Shown here: in pieces, positions 36,556 through 45,442 of the stretch
Position numbering within the stretch: position 1 is the first letter of the stretch
Layout: the number at the start of each line of letters is the position of its first letter
From: Mycolicibacterium holsaticum DSM 44478 = JCM 12374
GTDB lineage: Bacteria; Actinomycetota; Actinomycetes; Mycobacteriales; Mycobacteriaceae
Direction of reading: 5' to 3'
Assembly: GCF_019645835.1 (NCBI RefSeq)
Contig: NZ_CP080998.1
Span: 5,394,001-5,458,000 of the forward strand
DNA: 64,000 bases
Notes under the pieces: model-generated
Told to the model about the DNA's origin: nothing
What the model saw: the letters and a program-made list of their open reading frames with translations, nothing else
Databases searched by the model: none
Program-made: the position numbers and the translations under genes

Positions 36556-38199
36556 TCAGTCTTCTTGCGCTCTGACAGAAACCGTTGGCGGAGTGACACT
36601 TTCGCCGACGTCAGTAGATTTGCCCGCGGCAAACCTGGTCCGCAGTTCGGTTTTCAGCACCTTGCCTGCGGGGTTTCGCGGCAGCGCGTCGACCACCTCG
36701 AGTGCCTTGGGGTGCTTGTAGCGGGCGAGTCGTTCGGACAGGAATCGATCAAGATCGCGCAGGTCAAGATCGGTCGGGGCGTCCGCACCGAGCGCTACCA
36801 CCGCGAGCGGCACCTCGCCCCACTTCTCGTCCGCGCGGCCGATGACCGCCACCTCGGCGATGGCTGGATGGGCGGCCAACGCGTTCTCCACCTCCGCGCA
36901 GTAGATGTTCTCGCCGCCGGAAATGATCATGTCCTTCTTGCGGTCGACGACCCAGACGTAGCCCTCCTCGTCCTGGCGAACCAGGTCACCGGAGTGGAAC
37001 CAACCGCCCGCGAACGCCTCGGCGGTGGCCTTCGGGTTGTTCCAGTAGCCGGCCATCAGGGTGGGCGCGCGGTAGACGATCTCGCCGACCTCGCCGATCG
37101 GAACGTCGTTCATGTCGTCGTCGACGACGCGCGCGGCGACCGTCGGGATGACCTTGCCGACCGAGCCCAGCTTGCGGATCGCGTCGTCACCCAACAGCAT
37201 GCAGGTCACCGGCGACATCTCGGTCTGGCCGAACGCGGCCAGGATCTGTGTTCCCGGAAACGTTTCAGACATGGTGCGCAGCAACGTATCTGAGGCGGGC
37301 GCCGCACCCCACGACAGCACCCGCAGCTGCAGTTGGCGCGGGCGGGCGCTCTGCTCGGCGCACACCGCCTGCCACTGGGCGGGCACCAGGAAGATGCCCG
37401 TGACCTTCTCGGCCGCCAGCACGTCGAGCAGCGCGCCGGGGTCGAACGCGCCGAGCGGGTAGAGCACCGTCGGGCGGCCCAGCAGCAGGCCGGGGATCAT
37501 GTTGCCGATACCGGCGATGTGGAACAGCGGGACGCCGATGAAGCCGACGTCGTTGTTGATGTCGGCGCCGTTGGTGAACAGGAACGTCAGCGCCTGCCCG
37601 GCGAGGTTGGTGTGGGTGAGCACCGCGCCCTTCGGCCTGCCGGTGGTCCCGGAGGTGTACATGATCAGCGCCGGCGAGTCGTTGGGGATGTCGACCGTGG
37701 CGGGGATGTCGCCGGCTTCGCCGATCAGGTCGTCGTAGCCGATCACGTTCTGGTCCGTCGCGCCGCCGGCGACGATCACGGTGCTCAGCGTCGCCGAAAC
37801 ATCGGGGATGTCGCGCACCGCGGTCGCCACGTTCGCCAGCACGACCTCGGTGATGACCACCTGGGCCTGGCAGTCGCTGACCAGGAACGCGATCTCCGGC
37901 GGGGTCATGCGGAAGTTGACCGGGACGGCGATCGCGCCCAGCTTGTTGACCGCGAGGAACGATTCGATGAACTCGGTGCGATTGAGCATGAGGATCAGCA
38001 CCCGGTCGCCGAACCCCACCCCGCGCCGGCTCAGCGCACCTGCGAGCCGTGCGACGCGCTCGTCGAGTTCACGCCAGGTGGTGGTGTGGCCGAGGAAGCG
38101 CAGCGCGACGGCGTCGGGCTGCATCAATGCGTGGCGGGCCAGCTGGTTGGTCCAGTTCTGCCGGCGCGCGAGGTACGGCTGTTCGGTCGGGTCCTGCAT
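36556..38199 (-). CDS. fadD5: Acyl-CoA synthetase FadD5
   Basis: A 547-residue adenylate-forming fatty-acyl-CoA ligase, which activates imported fatty acids as acyl-CoA. The ATP loop is YTSGTTGRPKGAV, the adenylate-binding motif GWFHSGDLV and the C-terminal catalytic lysine lies in NPAGKVLKTEL. ATG at 38199 (MQDPTEQPYLARRQNW) matches the start of the conserved region; the upstream codons of the frame do not. It is the first gene of the mce1 operon and equivalent to Rv0166. It probably couples transport to activation. Confidence 0.92.
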   Translation of the reverse strand: MQDPTEQPYLARRQNWTNQLARHALMQPDAVALRFLGHTTTWRELDERVARLAGALSRRGVGFGDRVLILMLNRTEFIESFLAVNKLGAIAVPVNFRMTPPEIAFLVSDCQAQVVITEVVLANVATAVRDIPDVSATLSTVIVAGGATDQNVIGYDDLIGEAGDIPATVDIPNDSPALIMYTSGTTGRPKGAVLTHTNLAGQALTFLFTNGADINNDVGFIGVPLFHIAGIGNMIPGLLLGRPTVLYPLGAFDPGALLDVLAAEKVTGIFLVPAQWQAVCAEQSARPRQLQLRVLSWGAAPASDTLLRTMSETFPGTQILAAFGQTEMSPVTCMLLGDDAIRKLGSVGKVIPTVAARVVDDDMNDVPIGEVGEIVYRAPTLMAGYWNNPKATAEAFAGGWFHSGDLVRQDEEGYVWVVDRKKDMIISGGENIYCAEVENALAAHPAIAEVAVIGRADEKWGEVPLAVVALGADAPTDLDLRDLDRFLSERLARYKHPKALEVVDALPRNPAGKVLKTELRTRFAAGKSTDVGESVTPPTVSVRAQED

Positions 38200-38339
38200 C
38201 GAAGACGACGTCAACGGCGGTCTACTCCATCTGCGGGTTGCGCAGCGTTGATATTTGATCAAACATTGGTATTGCCCCGGTCACACTATGGCCTCGGCGG
38301 CTCAGGGACAAGCCCTGGCCACAGGACCGGAGAACGACA
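38200..38339. promoter_or_regulatory. Divergent mce1/mce1R promoter region with palindrome
   Basis: The 140-bp gap between fadD5 and mce1R must hold both promoters. Its AT-rich centre has a perfect 10-bp palindrome, TTTGATCAAA (38254-38263), within GTTGATATTTGATCAAACATTGG. FadR-type regulators bind short palindromes, so this is the best candidate for the Mce1R operator. No convincing -35/-10 pairs could be fixed. Confidence 0.45.
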
Positions 38340-39032
38340 GTGAACGCACCCGCCACCCCGTTCCGCAGGCCACGACGCGGGGTGCGCCGTGAACAGCTCT
38401 CCGACGAGGTCGCCGGCCGGCTGCGCGTCGACATCATGACCGGGACGCTGCGGCCGGGCACCTATATCCGCCTCGACGAGACCGCCGCCCAGCTCGGAAT
38501 CAGCATCACCCCGGTGCGTGAGGCGCTGCGCACCCTGCGCGGTGAGGGCATGGTGCAGCTGGAACCGCACCGCGGACATGTGGTCGTCCCGTTGACCCGC
38601 ACCGACGTCGAGGACATCTTCTGGCTGCAGGGCACCATCGCCAAGGAGTTGGCCGCCACCGCCGCCGAGCGCATCACCGAGGCCGAGATCGACGAGCTCG
38701 AGGAGCTCAACGAGGCGCTGGCCGCGGCGATCGAGCGCGCCGACCCCAGGGAGATCTCCCACGCCGAGTTCGCGTTTCACCGGGCGTTCAACCTGTCCAC
38801 CGGCCGGATCAAGCTGGCGTGGTTTCTGCTGCACGTGGCGCGGTATCTGCCGGGCCGCATCTATGCCGGCGATCCGAAATGGGGGGCGGCCGCACTGACC
38901 GGCCACCGCGAGCTCATCGCCGCGCTGCGCAGGCGCGACGCGGCCACCGTGGTCCGGCTGACCGGCGGCGAGTTCGCCGACGCCGCGCAGCGGCTGATCG
39001 CCCGCCTCGACGAGTCCGGGTTGTGGGACTGA
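38340..39032 (+). CDS. mce1R: Mce1R, FadR-type GntR regulator of mce1
   Basis: A 230-residue transcription factor. The N-terminal winged helix (about 15-85) contains LRPGTYIRLDETAAQLGISITPVREALRTLRGEGMV, the GntR recognition element. The C-terminal all-helical FCD domain (about 95-220) carries metal/ligand His residues (EFAFHRAFN, LTGHREL). Mce1R represses the mce1 operon in M. tuberculosis and probably senses a fatty-acid-derived ligand. It is divergent from fadD5, as in Rv0165c. Three 11-bp repeats begin at its stop codon. Confidence 0.9.
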   Translation: MNAPATPFRRPRRGVRREQLSDEVAGRLRVDIMTGTLRPGTYIRLDETAAQLGISITPVREALRTLRGEGMVQLEPHRGHVVVPLTRTDVEDIFWLQGTIAKELAATAAERITEAEIDELEELNEALAAAIERADPREISHAEFAFHRAFNLSTGRIKLAWFLLHVARYLPGRIYAGDPKWGAAALTGHRELIAALRRRDAATVVRLTGGEFADAAQRLIARLDESGLWD

Positions 39033-39062
39033 ACGGCTACTGAACGGCCACTGAACGGCTAC
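39030..39062. repeat. Three tandem 11-bp repeats between mce1R and the SRPBCC gene
   Basis: TGAACGGCTAC occurs at 39030-39040, as TGAACGGCCAC at 39041-39051 and again as TGAACGGCTAC at 39052-39062. The first TGA is the mce1R stop. The last unit contains the TAG stop of the convergent gene on the other strand. It is a minisatellite-like slippage product at a convergent gene junction. Confidence 0.85.
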
Positions 39063-39499
39063 GTGGCGGCGAGGTGCTCGGCGCGCGCCTTGAGGTTGTC
39101 GGCCAGATAGTCCAGGGTGTCGCCGATCGCCTTCTTGACCATCGGGTTGGGGATCGGCAGCTTGGTCTCGACATCGAGGTCGACGGTCAGCAGCGAGGTC
39201 GCCCCGATCGGCACCACCGAGAACTTCTGCTCCTGCTTCTGGAAGTGGTCGCCCTGCTGCAGCACCGTGTAGATCTGATTGTCACCCGGGTAGTACACCG
39301 CGGTGATGAAGGTGCCAGCCTGACCCTGCACGACGACGTCCAGGCGCAGCTGGCTGGGCCTGCCGTCGTCGTATCGCGCCAGCACCCAGCAGCCCTTGAT
39401 CTCGGAGTTCCATTGCGGGTAGGCCTCGAAGTCGGCGACGATCCCCATGATCGCCTCAGCGGGCGCGTCGACCTCCACGGTCTTGCTCACGAGCGGCAT
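39059..39499 (-). CDS. SRPBCC (START-like) protein, Rv0164/TB18.5 type
   Basis: A 146-residue helix-grip protein of the polyketide cyclase/START-like superfamily, whose members bind hydrophobic ligands in a central cavity. It begins VSKTVEVDAPAEAIMGIVADFEAYPQWNSEIKG, the typical first strand-helix-strand, and ends with the long C-terminal helix. It sits between mce1R and a thioesterase as in M. tuberculosis (Rv0164). Ligand unknown; a lipid is plausible from its neighbours. Confidence 0.82.
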   Translation of the reverse strand: MPLVSKTVEVDAPAEAIMGIVADFEAYPQWNSEIKGCWVLARYDDGRPSQLRLDVVVQGQAGTFITAVYYPGDNQIYTVLQQGDHFQKQEQKFSVVPIGATSLLTVDLDVETKLPIPNPMVKKAIGDTLDYLADNLKARAEHLAAT

Positions 39500-39515
39500 T
39501 CGTCGAGCATATCGA

Positions 39516-39953
39516 CTACTGGACGCGCGCCGTTTCCAGCAGCGCGCGCAGGTTTTGCGGAATCGGCACCGGCCTGCGGGTGCTGCGGTCGACGTAGACG
39601 TGCGCCCAGTGCCCGACCGCGGCGACCGGTCCGTCGGGGCGCCACAGCCCCAACCGGTAGGTGACGCTGCTGTTGCCCAGCCGCGTCACCGTGAGCCCGA
39701 CCGTCAACGGATCGGGGAACTTCAGCTCCGAGAAGTACCGGCAGCCCGACTCGGCCACCACCCCCAGCCACGGCGCCGTCAGCGGGTCGATCCCGCAGGT
39801 CGTGTTGATCCAGCCGTTGATCGCGGTGTCGAACAGCCCGTAGTACACCGCGTTGTTGAGGTGTCCGAACATGTCGTTGTCCATCCACCGCGTCGTCACC
39901 GGCCAGTGCACACCGAAATCTGCTGGGCTCGGCGGTGCCTCACCACTGCTCAT
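39516..39953 (-). CDS. 4HBT-type hotdog thioesterase (Rv0163-like)
   Basis: A 145-residue hotdog-fold protein expected to hydrolyse acyl-CoA thioesters. The catalytic block WMDNDMFGHLNNAVYYGLFDTAING has the Asp and HxxN arrangement of 4-hydroxybenzoyl-CoA thioesterase-like enzymes. It runs just ahead of the SRPBCC gene with a 16-bp gap. It is divergent from the zinc dehydrogenase by 35 bp, so control may be shared. Confidence 0.82.
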   Translation of the reverse strand: MSSGEAPPSPADFGVHWPVTTRWMDNDMFGHLNNAVYYGLFDTAINGWINTTCGIDPLTAPWLGVVAESGCRYFSELKFPDPLTVGLTVTRLGNSSVTYRLGLWRPDGPVAAVGHWAHVYVDRSTRRPVPIPQNLRALLETARVQ

Positions 39954-39988
39954 GGCAGCAGTGTGGCAGCCGCGGCAGGCTGGTGGCC

Positions 39989-41095
39989 ATGAGGATCCGC
40001 GGTGCAGTGCTCGAGGAGATCGGTCGGCCCCGGCCCTATGCCGCGTCGCGGCCGCTGGCGGTCGGTGAGTTGGAGTTGGCGCCGCCGGGCGAGGGCGAAC
40101 TGCTCGTGCGCATCGAGGCGGCCGGGCTGTGCCACTCGGATTTGTCGGTCGTTGACGGCAACCGGGTGCGCCCGGTGCCGATGCTGCTGGGCCATGAGGC
40201 CGCCGGCATCGTCGAGGAGGTCGGGCCGGGGGTGTCCGACGTCGACGTGGGCACCCGCGTCGTGATGACGTTTCTGCCGCGCTGCGGGCAGTGCCGGGCC
40301 TGCGCCACCGACGGGTTGACGCCGTGTGAACCCGGCAGCCTCGCCAACAACGCGGGCACCCTGATGACCGGTGCCCGACGGCTGAGCCGCGACGGCCAAC
40401 CGGTGCATCATCACCTCGGCGTGTCGGGGTTCGCCACGCATGCGGTCGTCGACCGCCGTTCGGTGGTGCCGGTAATGGCCGACGTGCCGCCGGTCGTCGC
40501 GTCGCTCCTGGGTTGCGCGGTGCTGACCGGCGGCGGCGCGGTCGTCAACGCCGGCCGCCCGCGCGCGGGTGAGACGGTGGCCGTGGTGGGTCTGGGCGGG
40601 GTCGGGATGGCCGCGGTGCTCACCGCGCTGGCGCACGACGACGTACGCGTCGTCGGCATCGACCGGCTGCCCGACAAGCTGGCCCGGGCCCGGGCCCTCG
40701 GCGTGCACGACGCGTACACACCGCAGGAGGCGCTCGACGAGGGGGTGAAGGCCGCGGTGGTGATCGAGGCCGTCGGGCATGCCGCGGCGGTGGAGACCGC
40801 GGTCGGGTTGACGGCGCCGGGCGGGCGCACCGTCACGGTCGGCCTGCCCTCCCCCGCCGCGCGGATGTCGCTGTCGCCGTTGGGTTTCGTCGCCGAGGGC
40901 CGCTCGCTGATCGGCAGCTATCTGGGCTCGGCGGTGCCGTCGCGCGAGGTGCCGCGCTTCGTCGGGCTGTGGCGCGAGGGGCGGCTGCCGGTGGAATCGC
41001 TGGTCTCCTCGACCATCGCGCTGGCCGACGTCAACACCGGGATGGACGAACTGGCCGACGGCCGTGCCGTGCGGCAGATCGTCTCCTTCGACTAG
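39989..41095 (+). CDS. Zinc-containing alcohol dehydrogenase (Rv0162c/AdhE1-like)
   Basis: A 368-residue medium-chain dehydrogenase. Catalytic zinc ligands are in GLCHSD and LGHEAAG, the four structural-zinc Cys are in CGQCRACATDGLTPC, and the NAD site is GLGGVGMAAVL. ATG at 39989 gives MRIRGAVLEEIGRPRPY and avoids overlap with the divergent thioesterase. Position matches M. tuberculosis adhE1. Substrate unknown; long-chain or aromatic alcohols are typical. It ends 4 bp inside the convergent acyl-CoA dehydrogenase gene. Confidence 0.85.
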   Translation: MRIRGAVLEEIGRPRPYAASRPLAVGELELAPPGEGELLVRIEAAGLCHSDLSVVDGNRVRPVPMLLGHEAAGIVEEVGPGVSDVDVGTRVVMTFLPRCGQCRACATDGLTPCEPGSLANNAGTLMTGARRLSRDGQPVHHHLGVSGFATHAVVDRRSVVPVMADVPPVVASLLGCAVLTGGGAVVNAGRPRAGETVAVVGLGGVGMAAVLTALAHDDVRVVGIDRLPDKLARARALGVHDAYTPQEALDEGVKAAVVIEAVGHAAAVETAVGLTAPGGRTVTVGLPSPAARMSLSPLGFVAEGRSLIGSYLGSAVPSREVPRFVGLWREGRLPVESLVSSTIALADVNTGMDELADGRAVRQIVSFD

Positions 41096-42888
41096 AACCA
41101 GGCGTCGCGCATGTCCAGCGTGGTGCGGTCCAGGCTTTCCAGCAGATCGAGCTGCGGCGCGGTCTTGGGCAGCTCGTAGCGGAAGAAGTAGCGGCCCGCG
41201 GCGCGCTTGCCGTCGTAGAAGTCGCCGTCGCGGCCGTGCGCGGCGATCAGCTGCTCCAGCCACATCCACGCCACCACGATGTGCCCGAACGCCTCAAGGT
41301 AGATCACGCTGTTGGCCATCGCGGCCTCGATGTCCCCGGAGCCGAACATCGCCGTCGTGACCGCGACGAGCCGCTGCCAGGCGACGTCCAGCGCGCTCGC
41401 CTGCTCGGCGAGCTCCCCGCCGAGTTCACCGGCGGTGGCCACCGACCGGCCGAGGACGGTGCCCAACGCCGCGAGCGCGGCGCCCCCGCGGGCAGGGACC
41501 TTACGGCCCAACAGGTCCAGGCTCTGAATCCCGTGGGTGCCCTCGTGGATCGGGTTGAGCCGGTTGTCGCGGTAGTGCTGCTCGACGTCGTACTCGCGGG
41601 TGTAGCCATAACCGCCGTGCACCTGGATCGCGAGGTTGTTGGCTTCCACGCACCATTGCGAGGGCCAGCTCTTGCCGACCGGGGTCAGCAGGTCGAGCAG
41701 CACGGAGTTGGCGTCGCGCTCTTCGTCGGACTCGGCGCTGTGCATCAGGTCCATCAGCTTGGCGCAGTACAGCTGCAGCGCCATCCCGCCTTCGACATAT
41801 GACTTCTGCGCCAACAGCATTCGTTTGACGTCGGCGTGCTCGACGATGGGGATCTGCGGGGCCGCCGGATCGTTGGCCGTCACCGCACGACCCTGCGGGC
41901 GCTCGCGGGCGTACTGCAGCGACTTGAGGTACCCGGTGTAACCCAGCGCCACCGCGCTCATCCCGACGAGCAGCCTGGCCTCGTTCATCATCGTGAACAT
42001 GTAGACGATGCCGCGGTGTTCTTCGCCGACCAGATAGCCGACCGCGCCGGGCTTTCCGCCGGGGCTGAACTTCCCCTCGCCGAAGTTCAGCAACGCGTTG
42101 GTGATGCCGCGCTGGCCCATCTTGTGGTTCAGCCCGGCCAGCGCCACGTCGTTGCGCTCCCCCACCGAGCCGTCGGCACCGAGCAGGAACTTCGGCACGA
42201 TGAACAGCGAGATGCCCTTGGTGCCGGGCGGACCTCCGGGGACCTTGGCCAGCACCAGGTGGACGATGTTCTCGGTGAACTCATGATCGCCGCCCGAGAT
42301 CCACATCTTGGATCCGAACAGCCGGTAGGTGCCGTCCTCCTGCGGTTCTGCCCGGGTGATGATGTCGGCCAGCGACGAGCCGGCCTGGGTTTCCGAGAGT
42401 GCCATCGTGCCCGAGAACCGCCCGGCCAGCATCGGTTTGAAGAAGTCCTCGATCTGCTCGGCGGTGGCGAACCGGCTCAACAGGTTGGCGTTGGCGATCG
42501 TGAGCATCAGGTAGCCGGAGCTGGCGATGTTGGCGGCGGCGAACCAGGCGAAGCCCGCTTCGGCCACCGCGACCGGCAGCTGGGCACCGCCGCGTTCGTT
42601 GTCCATCGACATGGCCAGCAGGTCGGCTCCGGCGAACGCGTCCCAGGCCTGTTTGACCTCGTCGATGACGGTGACCTTCTCGCCGTCGAAGCTGGGCTCG
42701 TTGGCGTCGCTTTTCTTGTTGTGGTTCGCGAAGTAGCGGGCGGCCACCTGCTCACACAGGTCCAGCGCACCTGCGAAGGTGTCGCGGGAGTGCTCGGCGA
42801 ACCTGGGGCGGGTGGTCAGCTCCTCGACCCGCAGCCATTCGAACAGCAGGAAATCGAGGTCGCGTCGGGACAGCAGCTGAGATTTCAT
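41092..42888 (-). CDS. Large acyl-CoA dehydrogenase with C-terminal extension
   Basis: A 598-residue FAD enzyme for the first step of beta-oxidation. Acyl-CoA dehydrogenase signatures are MALSETQAGSSLADI (FAD/substrate), GSKMWISGGDHE and NPIHEGTHGIQSLDLLGRK with the expected catalytic Glu. The extra 130-residue C-terminal domain marks the large FadE/DmdC-like class. ATG at 42888 lies 1 bp after the TetR stop, so the two are coupled. In M. tuberculosis this interval instead holds PE3, PE4 and Rv0161, as I recall, so this gene is specific to other lineages. Substrate unknown. Confidence 0.85.
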   Translation of the reverse strand: MKSQLLSRRDLDFLLFEWLRVEELTTRPRFAEHSRDTFAGALDLCEQVAARYFANHNKKSDANEPSFDGEKVTVIDEVKQAWDAFAGADLLAMSMDNERGGAQLPVAVAEAGFAWFAAANIASSGYLMLTIANANLLSRFATAEQIEDFFKPMLAGRFSGTMALSETQAGSSLADIITRAEPQEDGTYRLFGSKMWISGGDHEFTENIVHLVLAKVPGGPPGTKGISLFIVPKFLLGADGSVGERNDVALAGLNHKMGQRGITNALLNFGEGKFSPGGKPGAVGYLVGEEHRGIVYMFTMMNEARLLVGMSAVALGYTGYLKSLQYARERPQGRAVTANDPAAPQIPIVEHADVKRMLLAQKSYVEGGMALQLYCAKLMDLMHSAESDEERDANSVLLDLLTPVGKSWPSQWCVEANNLAIQVHGGYGYTREYDVEQHYRDNRLNPIHEGTHGIQSLDLLGRKVPARGGAALAALGTVLGRSVATAGELGGELAEQASALDVAWQRLVAVTTAMFGSGDIEAAMANSVIYLEAFGHIVVAWMWLEQLIAAHGRDGDFYDGKRAAGRYFFRYELPKTAPQLDLLESLDRTTLDMRDAWF

Positions 42889-42889
42889 G

Positions 42890-43561
42890 TCAGGCCTGGC
42901 CAGCGGTCTCGGTATTGGGTACGTCGATGCCCAGCGGGGACTGCGCGCGCACGGCCTCGTCGCGGATCAGGCCGCGTAGCAGCGCGGTGCTGAACTCGAC
43001 GGCGATCTCGGCGGCGGTGCGACGGCCCTGCGGCCGCAGCCAGCGGTACGCGCCGAGCGTCATCCCGATGTAGCCGAGGGCCAGCACGTGCGAGTCGCAT
43101 TCGTAGAACTCGCCGCTTGCGATGCCGCGGTCGATCACATCGCGGATGTGCTCGTAGACCTGCGCCTCGGCCTGGCGGATGTAGGCCACCTGCTCTTCGG
43201 TGAACCACTCGGTGATGTAGGGCCCCTCCTGGAAGTACACCGCGGCGCGTTCGATGTCGCTGGCGATACCGACCAGCAGCCTGCGGGTGAAGTGGTAGAT
43301 CGTCTCGCGCGCCGACGCCGCCGGATCGTCATGCACGGCGTCGACGGTGAAGTCCGCGGCGCCCTTGTAGATGTCGTAGAGGATCAGCGACTTGCTGGCG
43401 TAGTAGTGGTACACCGTCGCCTTGTTCAACCCGACCGCGTCGGCGACGTCGTCCATCCGGGTGCCGTGGTATCCGCGTGCGGCGAACAGCTTGGTGGCCA
43501 CGGCCAACAGCTCTTCGCGACGGGACATCCCGTTGGTGCTTTCGGGAGACGAAGCGGACAT
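42890..43561 (-). CDS. TetR family regulator (Rv0158-like)
   Basis: A 223-residue repressor. The helix-turn-helix (about 14-60) reads LLAVATKLFAARGYHGTRMDDVADAVGLNKATVYHYYASK, and the rest is a helical ligand-binding domain with a C-terminal tail (SPLGIDVPNTETAGQA). It lies beside pntA as Rv0158 does. Being coupled to the acyl-CoA dehydrogenase, it probably responds to an acyl-CoA and controls its own operon. Confidence 0.87.
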   Translation of the reverse strand: MSASSPESTNGMSRREELLAVATKLFAARGYHGTRMDDVADAVGLNKATVYHYYASKSLILYDIYKGAADFTVDAVHDDPAASARETIYHFTRRLLVGIASDIERAAVYFQEGPYITEWFTEEQVAYIRQAEAQVYEHIRDVIDRGIASGEFYECDSHVLALGYIGMTLGAYRWLRPQGRRTAAEIAVEFSTALLRGLIRDEAVRAQSPLGIDVPNTETAGQA

Positions 43562-43569
43562 TGCGACTC

Positions 43570-43615
43570 ACTATATGCAGGCCCGGAACGTGTCCGGGGC
43601 ATCAATCAACTGGTT
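43570..43615 (-). promoter_or_regulatory. Leaderless-type promoter and candidate operator of the TetR gene
   Basis: On the minus strand TATAGT (43575-43570) lies so close to the ATG at 43561 that transcription would start 1-3 nt before it, a leaderless message. Farther upstream CAAC-TG-GTTG (43608-43617 approximately) is a small inverted repeat that could be the autoregulatory site. Both are weak without more evidence. Confidence 0.35.
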
Positions 43616-43700
43616 GGCTAGTTTATGTGCTGGGGCTATCGCCCACACCGTTGCGGGTCTAGACTTGCGCCAGAACCAGCCGTACTCGAGAGGTGATGAC

Positions 43701-43811
43701 GTGGATCCGAACCCGGACTATGACGCGAGTGACGAGCTGGAGTACGGAGCCAACTGGTTCGCATGGATTCTGCGCGGCGTCTACCCGCCGCCGGCCTACC
43801 CCCCGGTGTGA
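43701..43811 (+). CDS. Conserved-looking 36-residue protein
   Basis: A tiny gene: GTG at 43701, preceded by GAGAGGTGA, encodes a 36-residue protein starting MDPNPDYDASDELEYGANWF and ending GVYPPPAYPPV. It is acidic in front, aromatic in the middle and Pro/Tyr-rich at the end, with no export signal. M. tuberculosis has a small annotated gene in the same place between the TetR gene and pntAa (Rv0157A), which supports it. The function is unknown. Its context suggests a link to transhydrogenase or to the TetR gene. Confidence 0.6.
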   Translation: MDPNPDYDASDELEYGANWFAWILRGVYPPPAYPPV

Positions 43812-43906
43812 GCCCGCGGTAACGCTCACATCGTTCCGTCCCCTCCTACCGCAGACGGCGGGAGGGCCACGCTGGTCGCCGAAAGACAGATGGCAGACTC
43901 TCCCGG

Positions 43907-45439
43907 ATGATCATTGGGATACCGCGCGAATCCCACCAGGGTGAGACGCGCGTCGCCGCCACGCCGCAGACCGTCGGACAGCTGCTCAAGCTGGGTTACT
44001 CCGTCGTCGTGGAGTCCGGTGCGGGCGCGGCATCCGCCTTCGCCGATGCCGCCTACGTCGAGGCCGGTGCCAGTGTCGAGGCCCGCGAGGAGGTACTGCG
44101 CGCGGACATCGTTCTCGGGGTCAACGCGCCCACCGACGCCGAGATCGCGGCCGTCCGCGACGGCGCGACCCTGGTCAGCCTGATCTCCCCGGCGCTGAAC
44201 CCCGAACTGCTGGAGAAGCTGTCCGCCCGCCCCATCACGGTGCTGGCGATGGACGCCGTCCCCCGCATTTCCCGGGCGCAATCGCTGGACGTGCTGTCGT
44301 CGATGGCCAACATCGCGGGGTACCGCGCGGTCGTCGAGGCCGCGCACCGGTTCGGACGGTTCTTCACCGGACAGGTCACCGCGGCGGGCAAGGTGCCGCC
44401 GGCCAAGGTCCTTGTGGTCGGCGCGGGGGTGGCCGGTCTGGCCGCGATCGGCGCGGCAGGCAGCCAAGGCGCGGTCGTCAAGGCCACCGACCCGCGGCCC
44501 GAGGTCGCCGATCAGGTGCGCTCGCTGGGCGGGGAGTACCTGTCCGTCGACCCGGCCGCCGCCGAGGTGTCCGCCACCGGCTACGCCAAGGAGATGGGCG
44601 AGGACTACAAGGCCCGCGAGGCGGCGTTGTACGCCGAGCAGTGCAAGGACGTCGACATCATCATCACCACGGCGCTGATCCCTGGTAAGCCCGCGCCCCG
44701 CATCATCACCGCCGAGATGGTGGCCTCGATGAAGCCGGGCAGCGTGATCGTCGACATGGCCGCGGCCAACGGCGGCAACGTCGAGGGCACCGTCAAAGAC
44801 GAGGTCGTCGTCACCGACAACAACGTGACGATCATCGGCTACACGGACCTGGCCGGCCGGCTGCCCGCCACCGCCTCCCAGCTGTACGGCACCAACCTGG
44901 TCAACCTGCTCAAACTGCTCACTCCGGAGAAGGACGGCCAGCTCAGCCTCGACTGGGACGACGTCGTGCAGCGCTCGGTGACCGTCGTCCGCGACGGCGA
45001 GATCACCTGGCCACCGCCACCGGTGCAGGTGTCGGCGGCACCCGCGGCAGCCCCCGCCGCCGCGGCCGAGGCCAAACCCGCCAAGGAGCCGATGTCGAAC
45101 GGTCGCCGACTCGGCCTGACGTTCGCGGCGGCCGCGGCATTGTTCGCGCTGATCGCCCTGTCACCGGCGGCGCTGCAGGTGCACCTGACGGTCTTCGCGC
45201 TGGCGATCGTGATCGGCTACTACGTGATCGGCAACGTGCACCACGCCCTGCACACCCCGCTGATGTCGGTGACCAACGCCATCTCCGGGATCATCATCGT
45301 CGGCGCGCTGCTGCAGATCGGCCACGGCGACGTCATCGTCACCGCGGTGTCCTTCGCCGCGATCCTGCTCGCCAGCATCAACATCTTCGGCGGTTTCGCG
45401 GTGACCCGCCGCATGCTGTCCATGTTCACGAGGAGCTAA
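43907..45439 (+). CDS. pntA: NAD(P) transhydrogenase alpha subunit, full-length PntA
   Basis: Proton-translocating transhydrogenase subunit, 510 residues, which passes hydride between NAD(H) and NADP(H) using the proton gradient. Residues 1-370 are the NAD(H)-binding domain ([55 protein letters not shown]). An Ala/Pro linker (about 365-390) follows and then four membrane helices from about 400. M. tuberculosis splits this protein into pntAa and pntAb; here the two are fused as in E. coli, of identical length. pntB follows after 3 bp. Confidence 0.92.
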   Translation: MIIGIPRESHQGETRVAATPQTVGQLLKLGYSVVVESGAGAASAFADAAYVEAGASVEAREEVLRADIVLGVNAPTDAEIAAVRDGATLVSLISPALNPELLEKLSARPITVLAMDAVPRISRAQSLDVLSSMANIAGYRAVVEAAHRFGRFFTGQVTAAGKVPPAKVLVVGAGVAGLAAIGAAGSQGAVVKATDPRPEVADQVRSLGGEYLSVDPAAAEVSATGYAKEMGEDYKAREAALYAEQCKDVDIIITTALIPGKPAPRIITAEMVASMKPGSVIVDMAAANGGNVEGTVKDEVVVTDNNVTIIGYTDLAGRLPATASQLYGTNLVNLLKLLTPEKDGQLSLDWDDVVQRSVTVVRDGEITWPPPPVQVSAAPAAAPAAAAEAKPAKEPMSNGRRLGLTFAAAAALFALIALSPAALQVHLTVFALAIVIGYYVIGNVHHALHTPLMSVTNAISGIIIVGALLQIGHGDVIVTAVSFAAILLASINIFGGFAVTRRMLSMFTRS

Positions 45440-45442
45440 CCC

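Noticed and set aside
43606..43619. KstR-like core AAC-TG-GTT before the TetR gene
   Set aside because: The outer T and A of the consensus are missing, so it is only listed as a weak autoregulatory inverted repeat.
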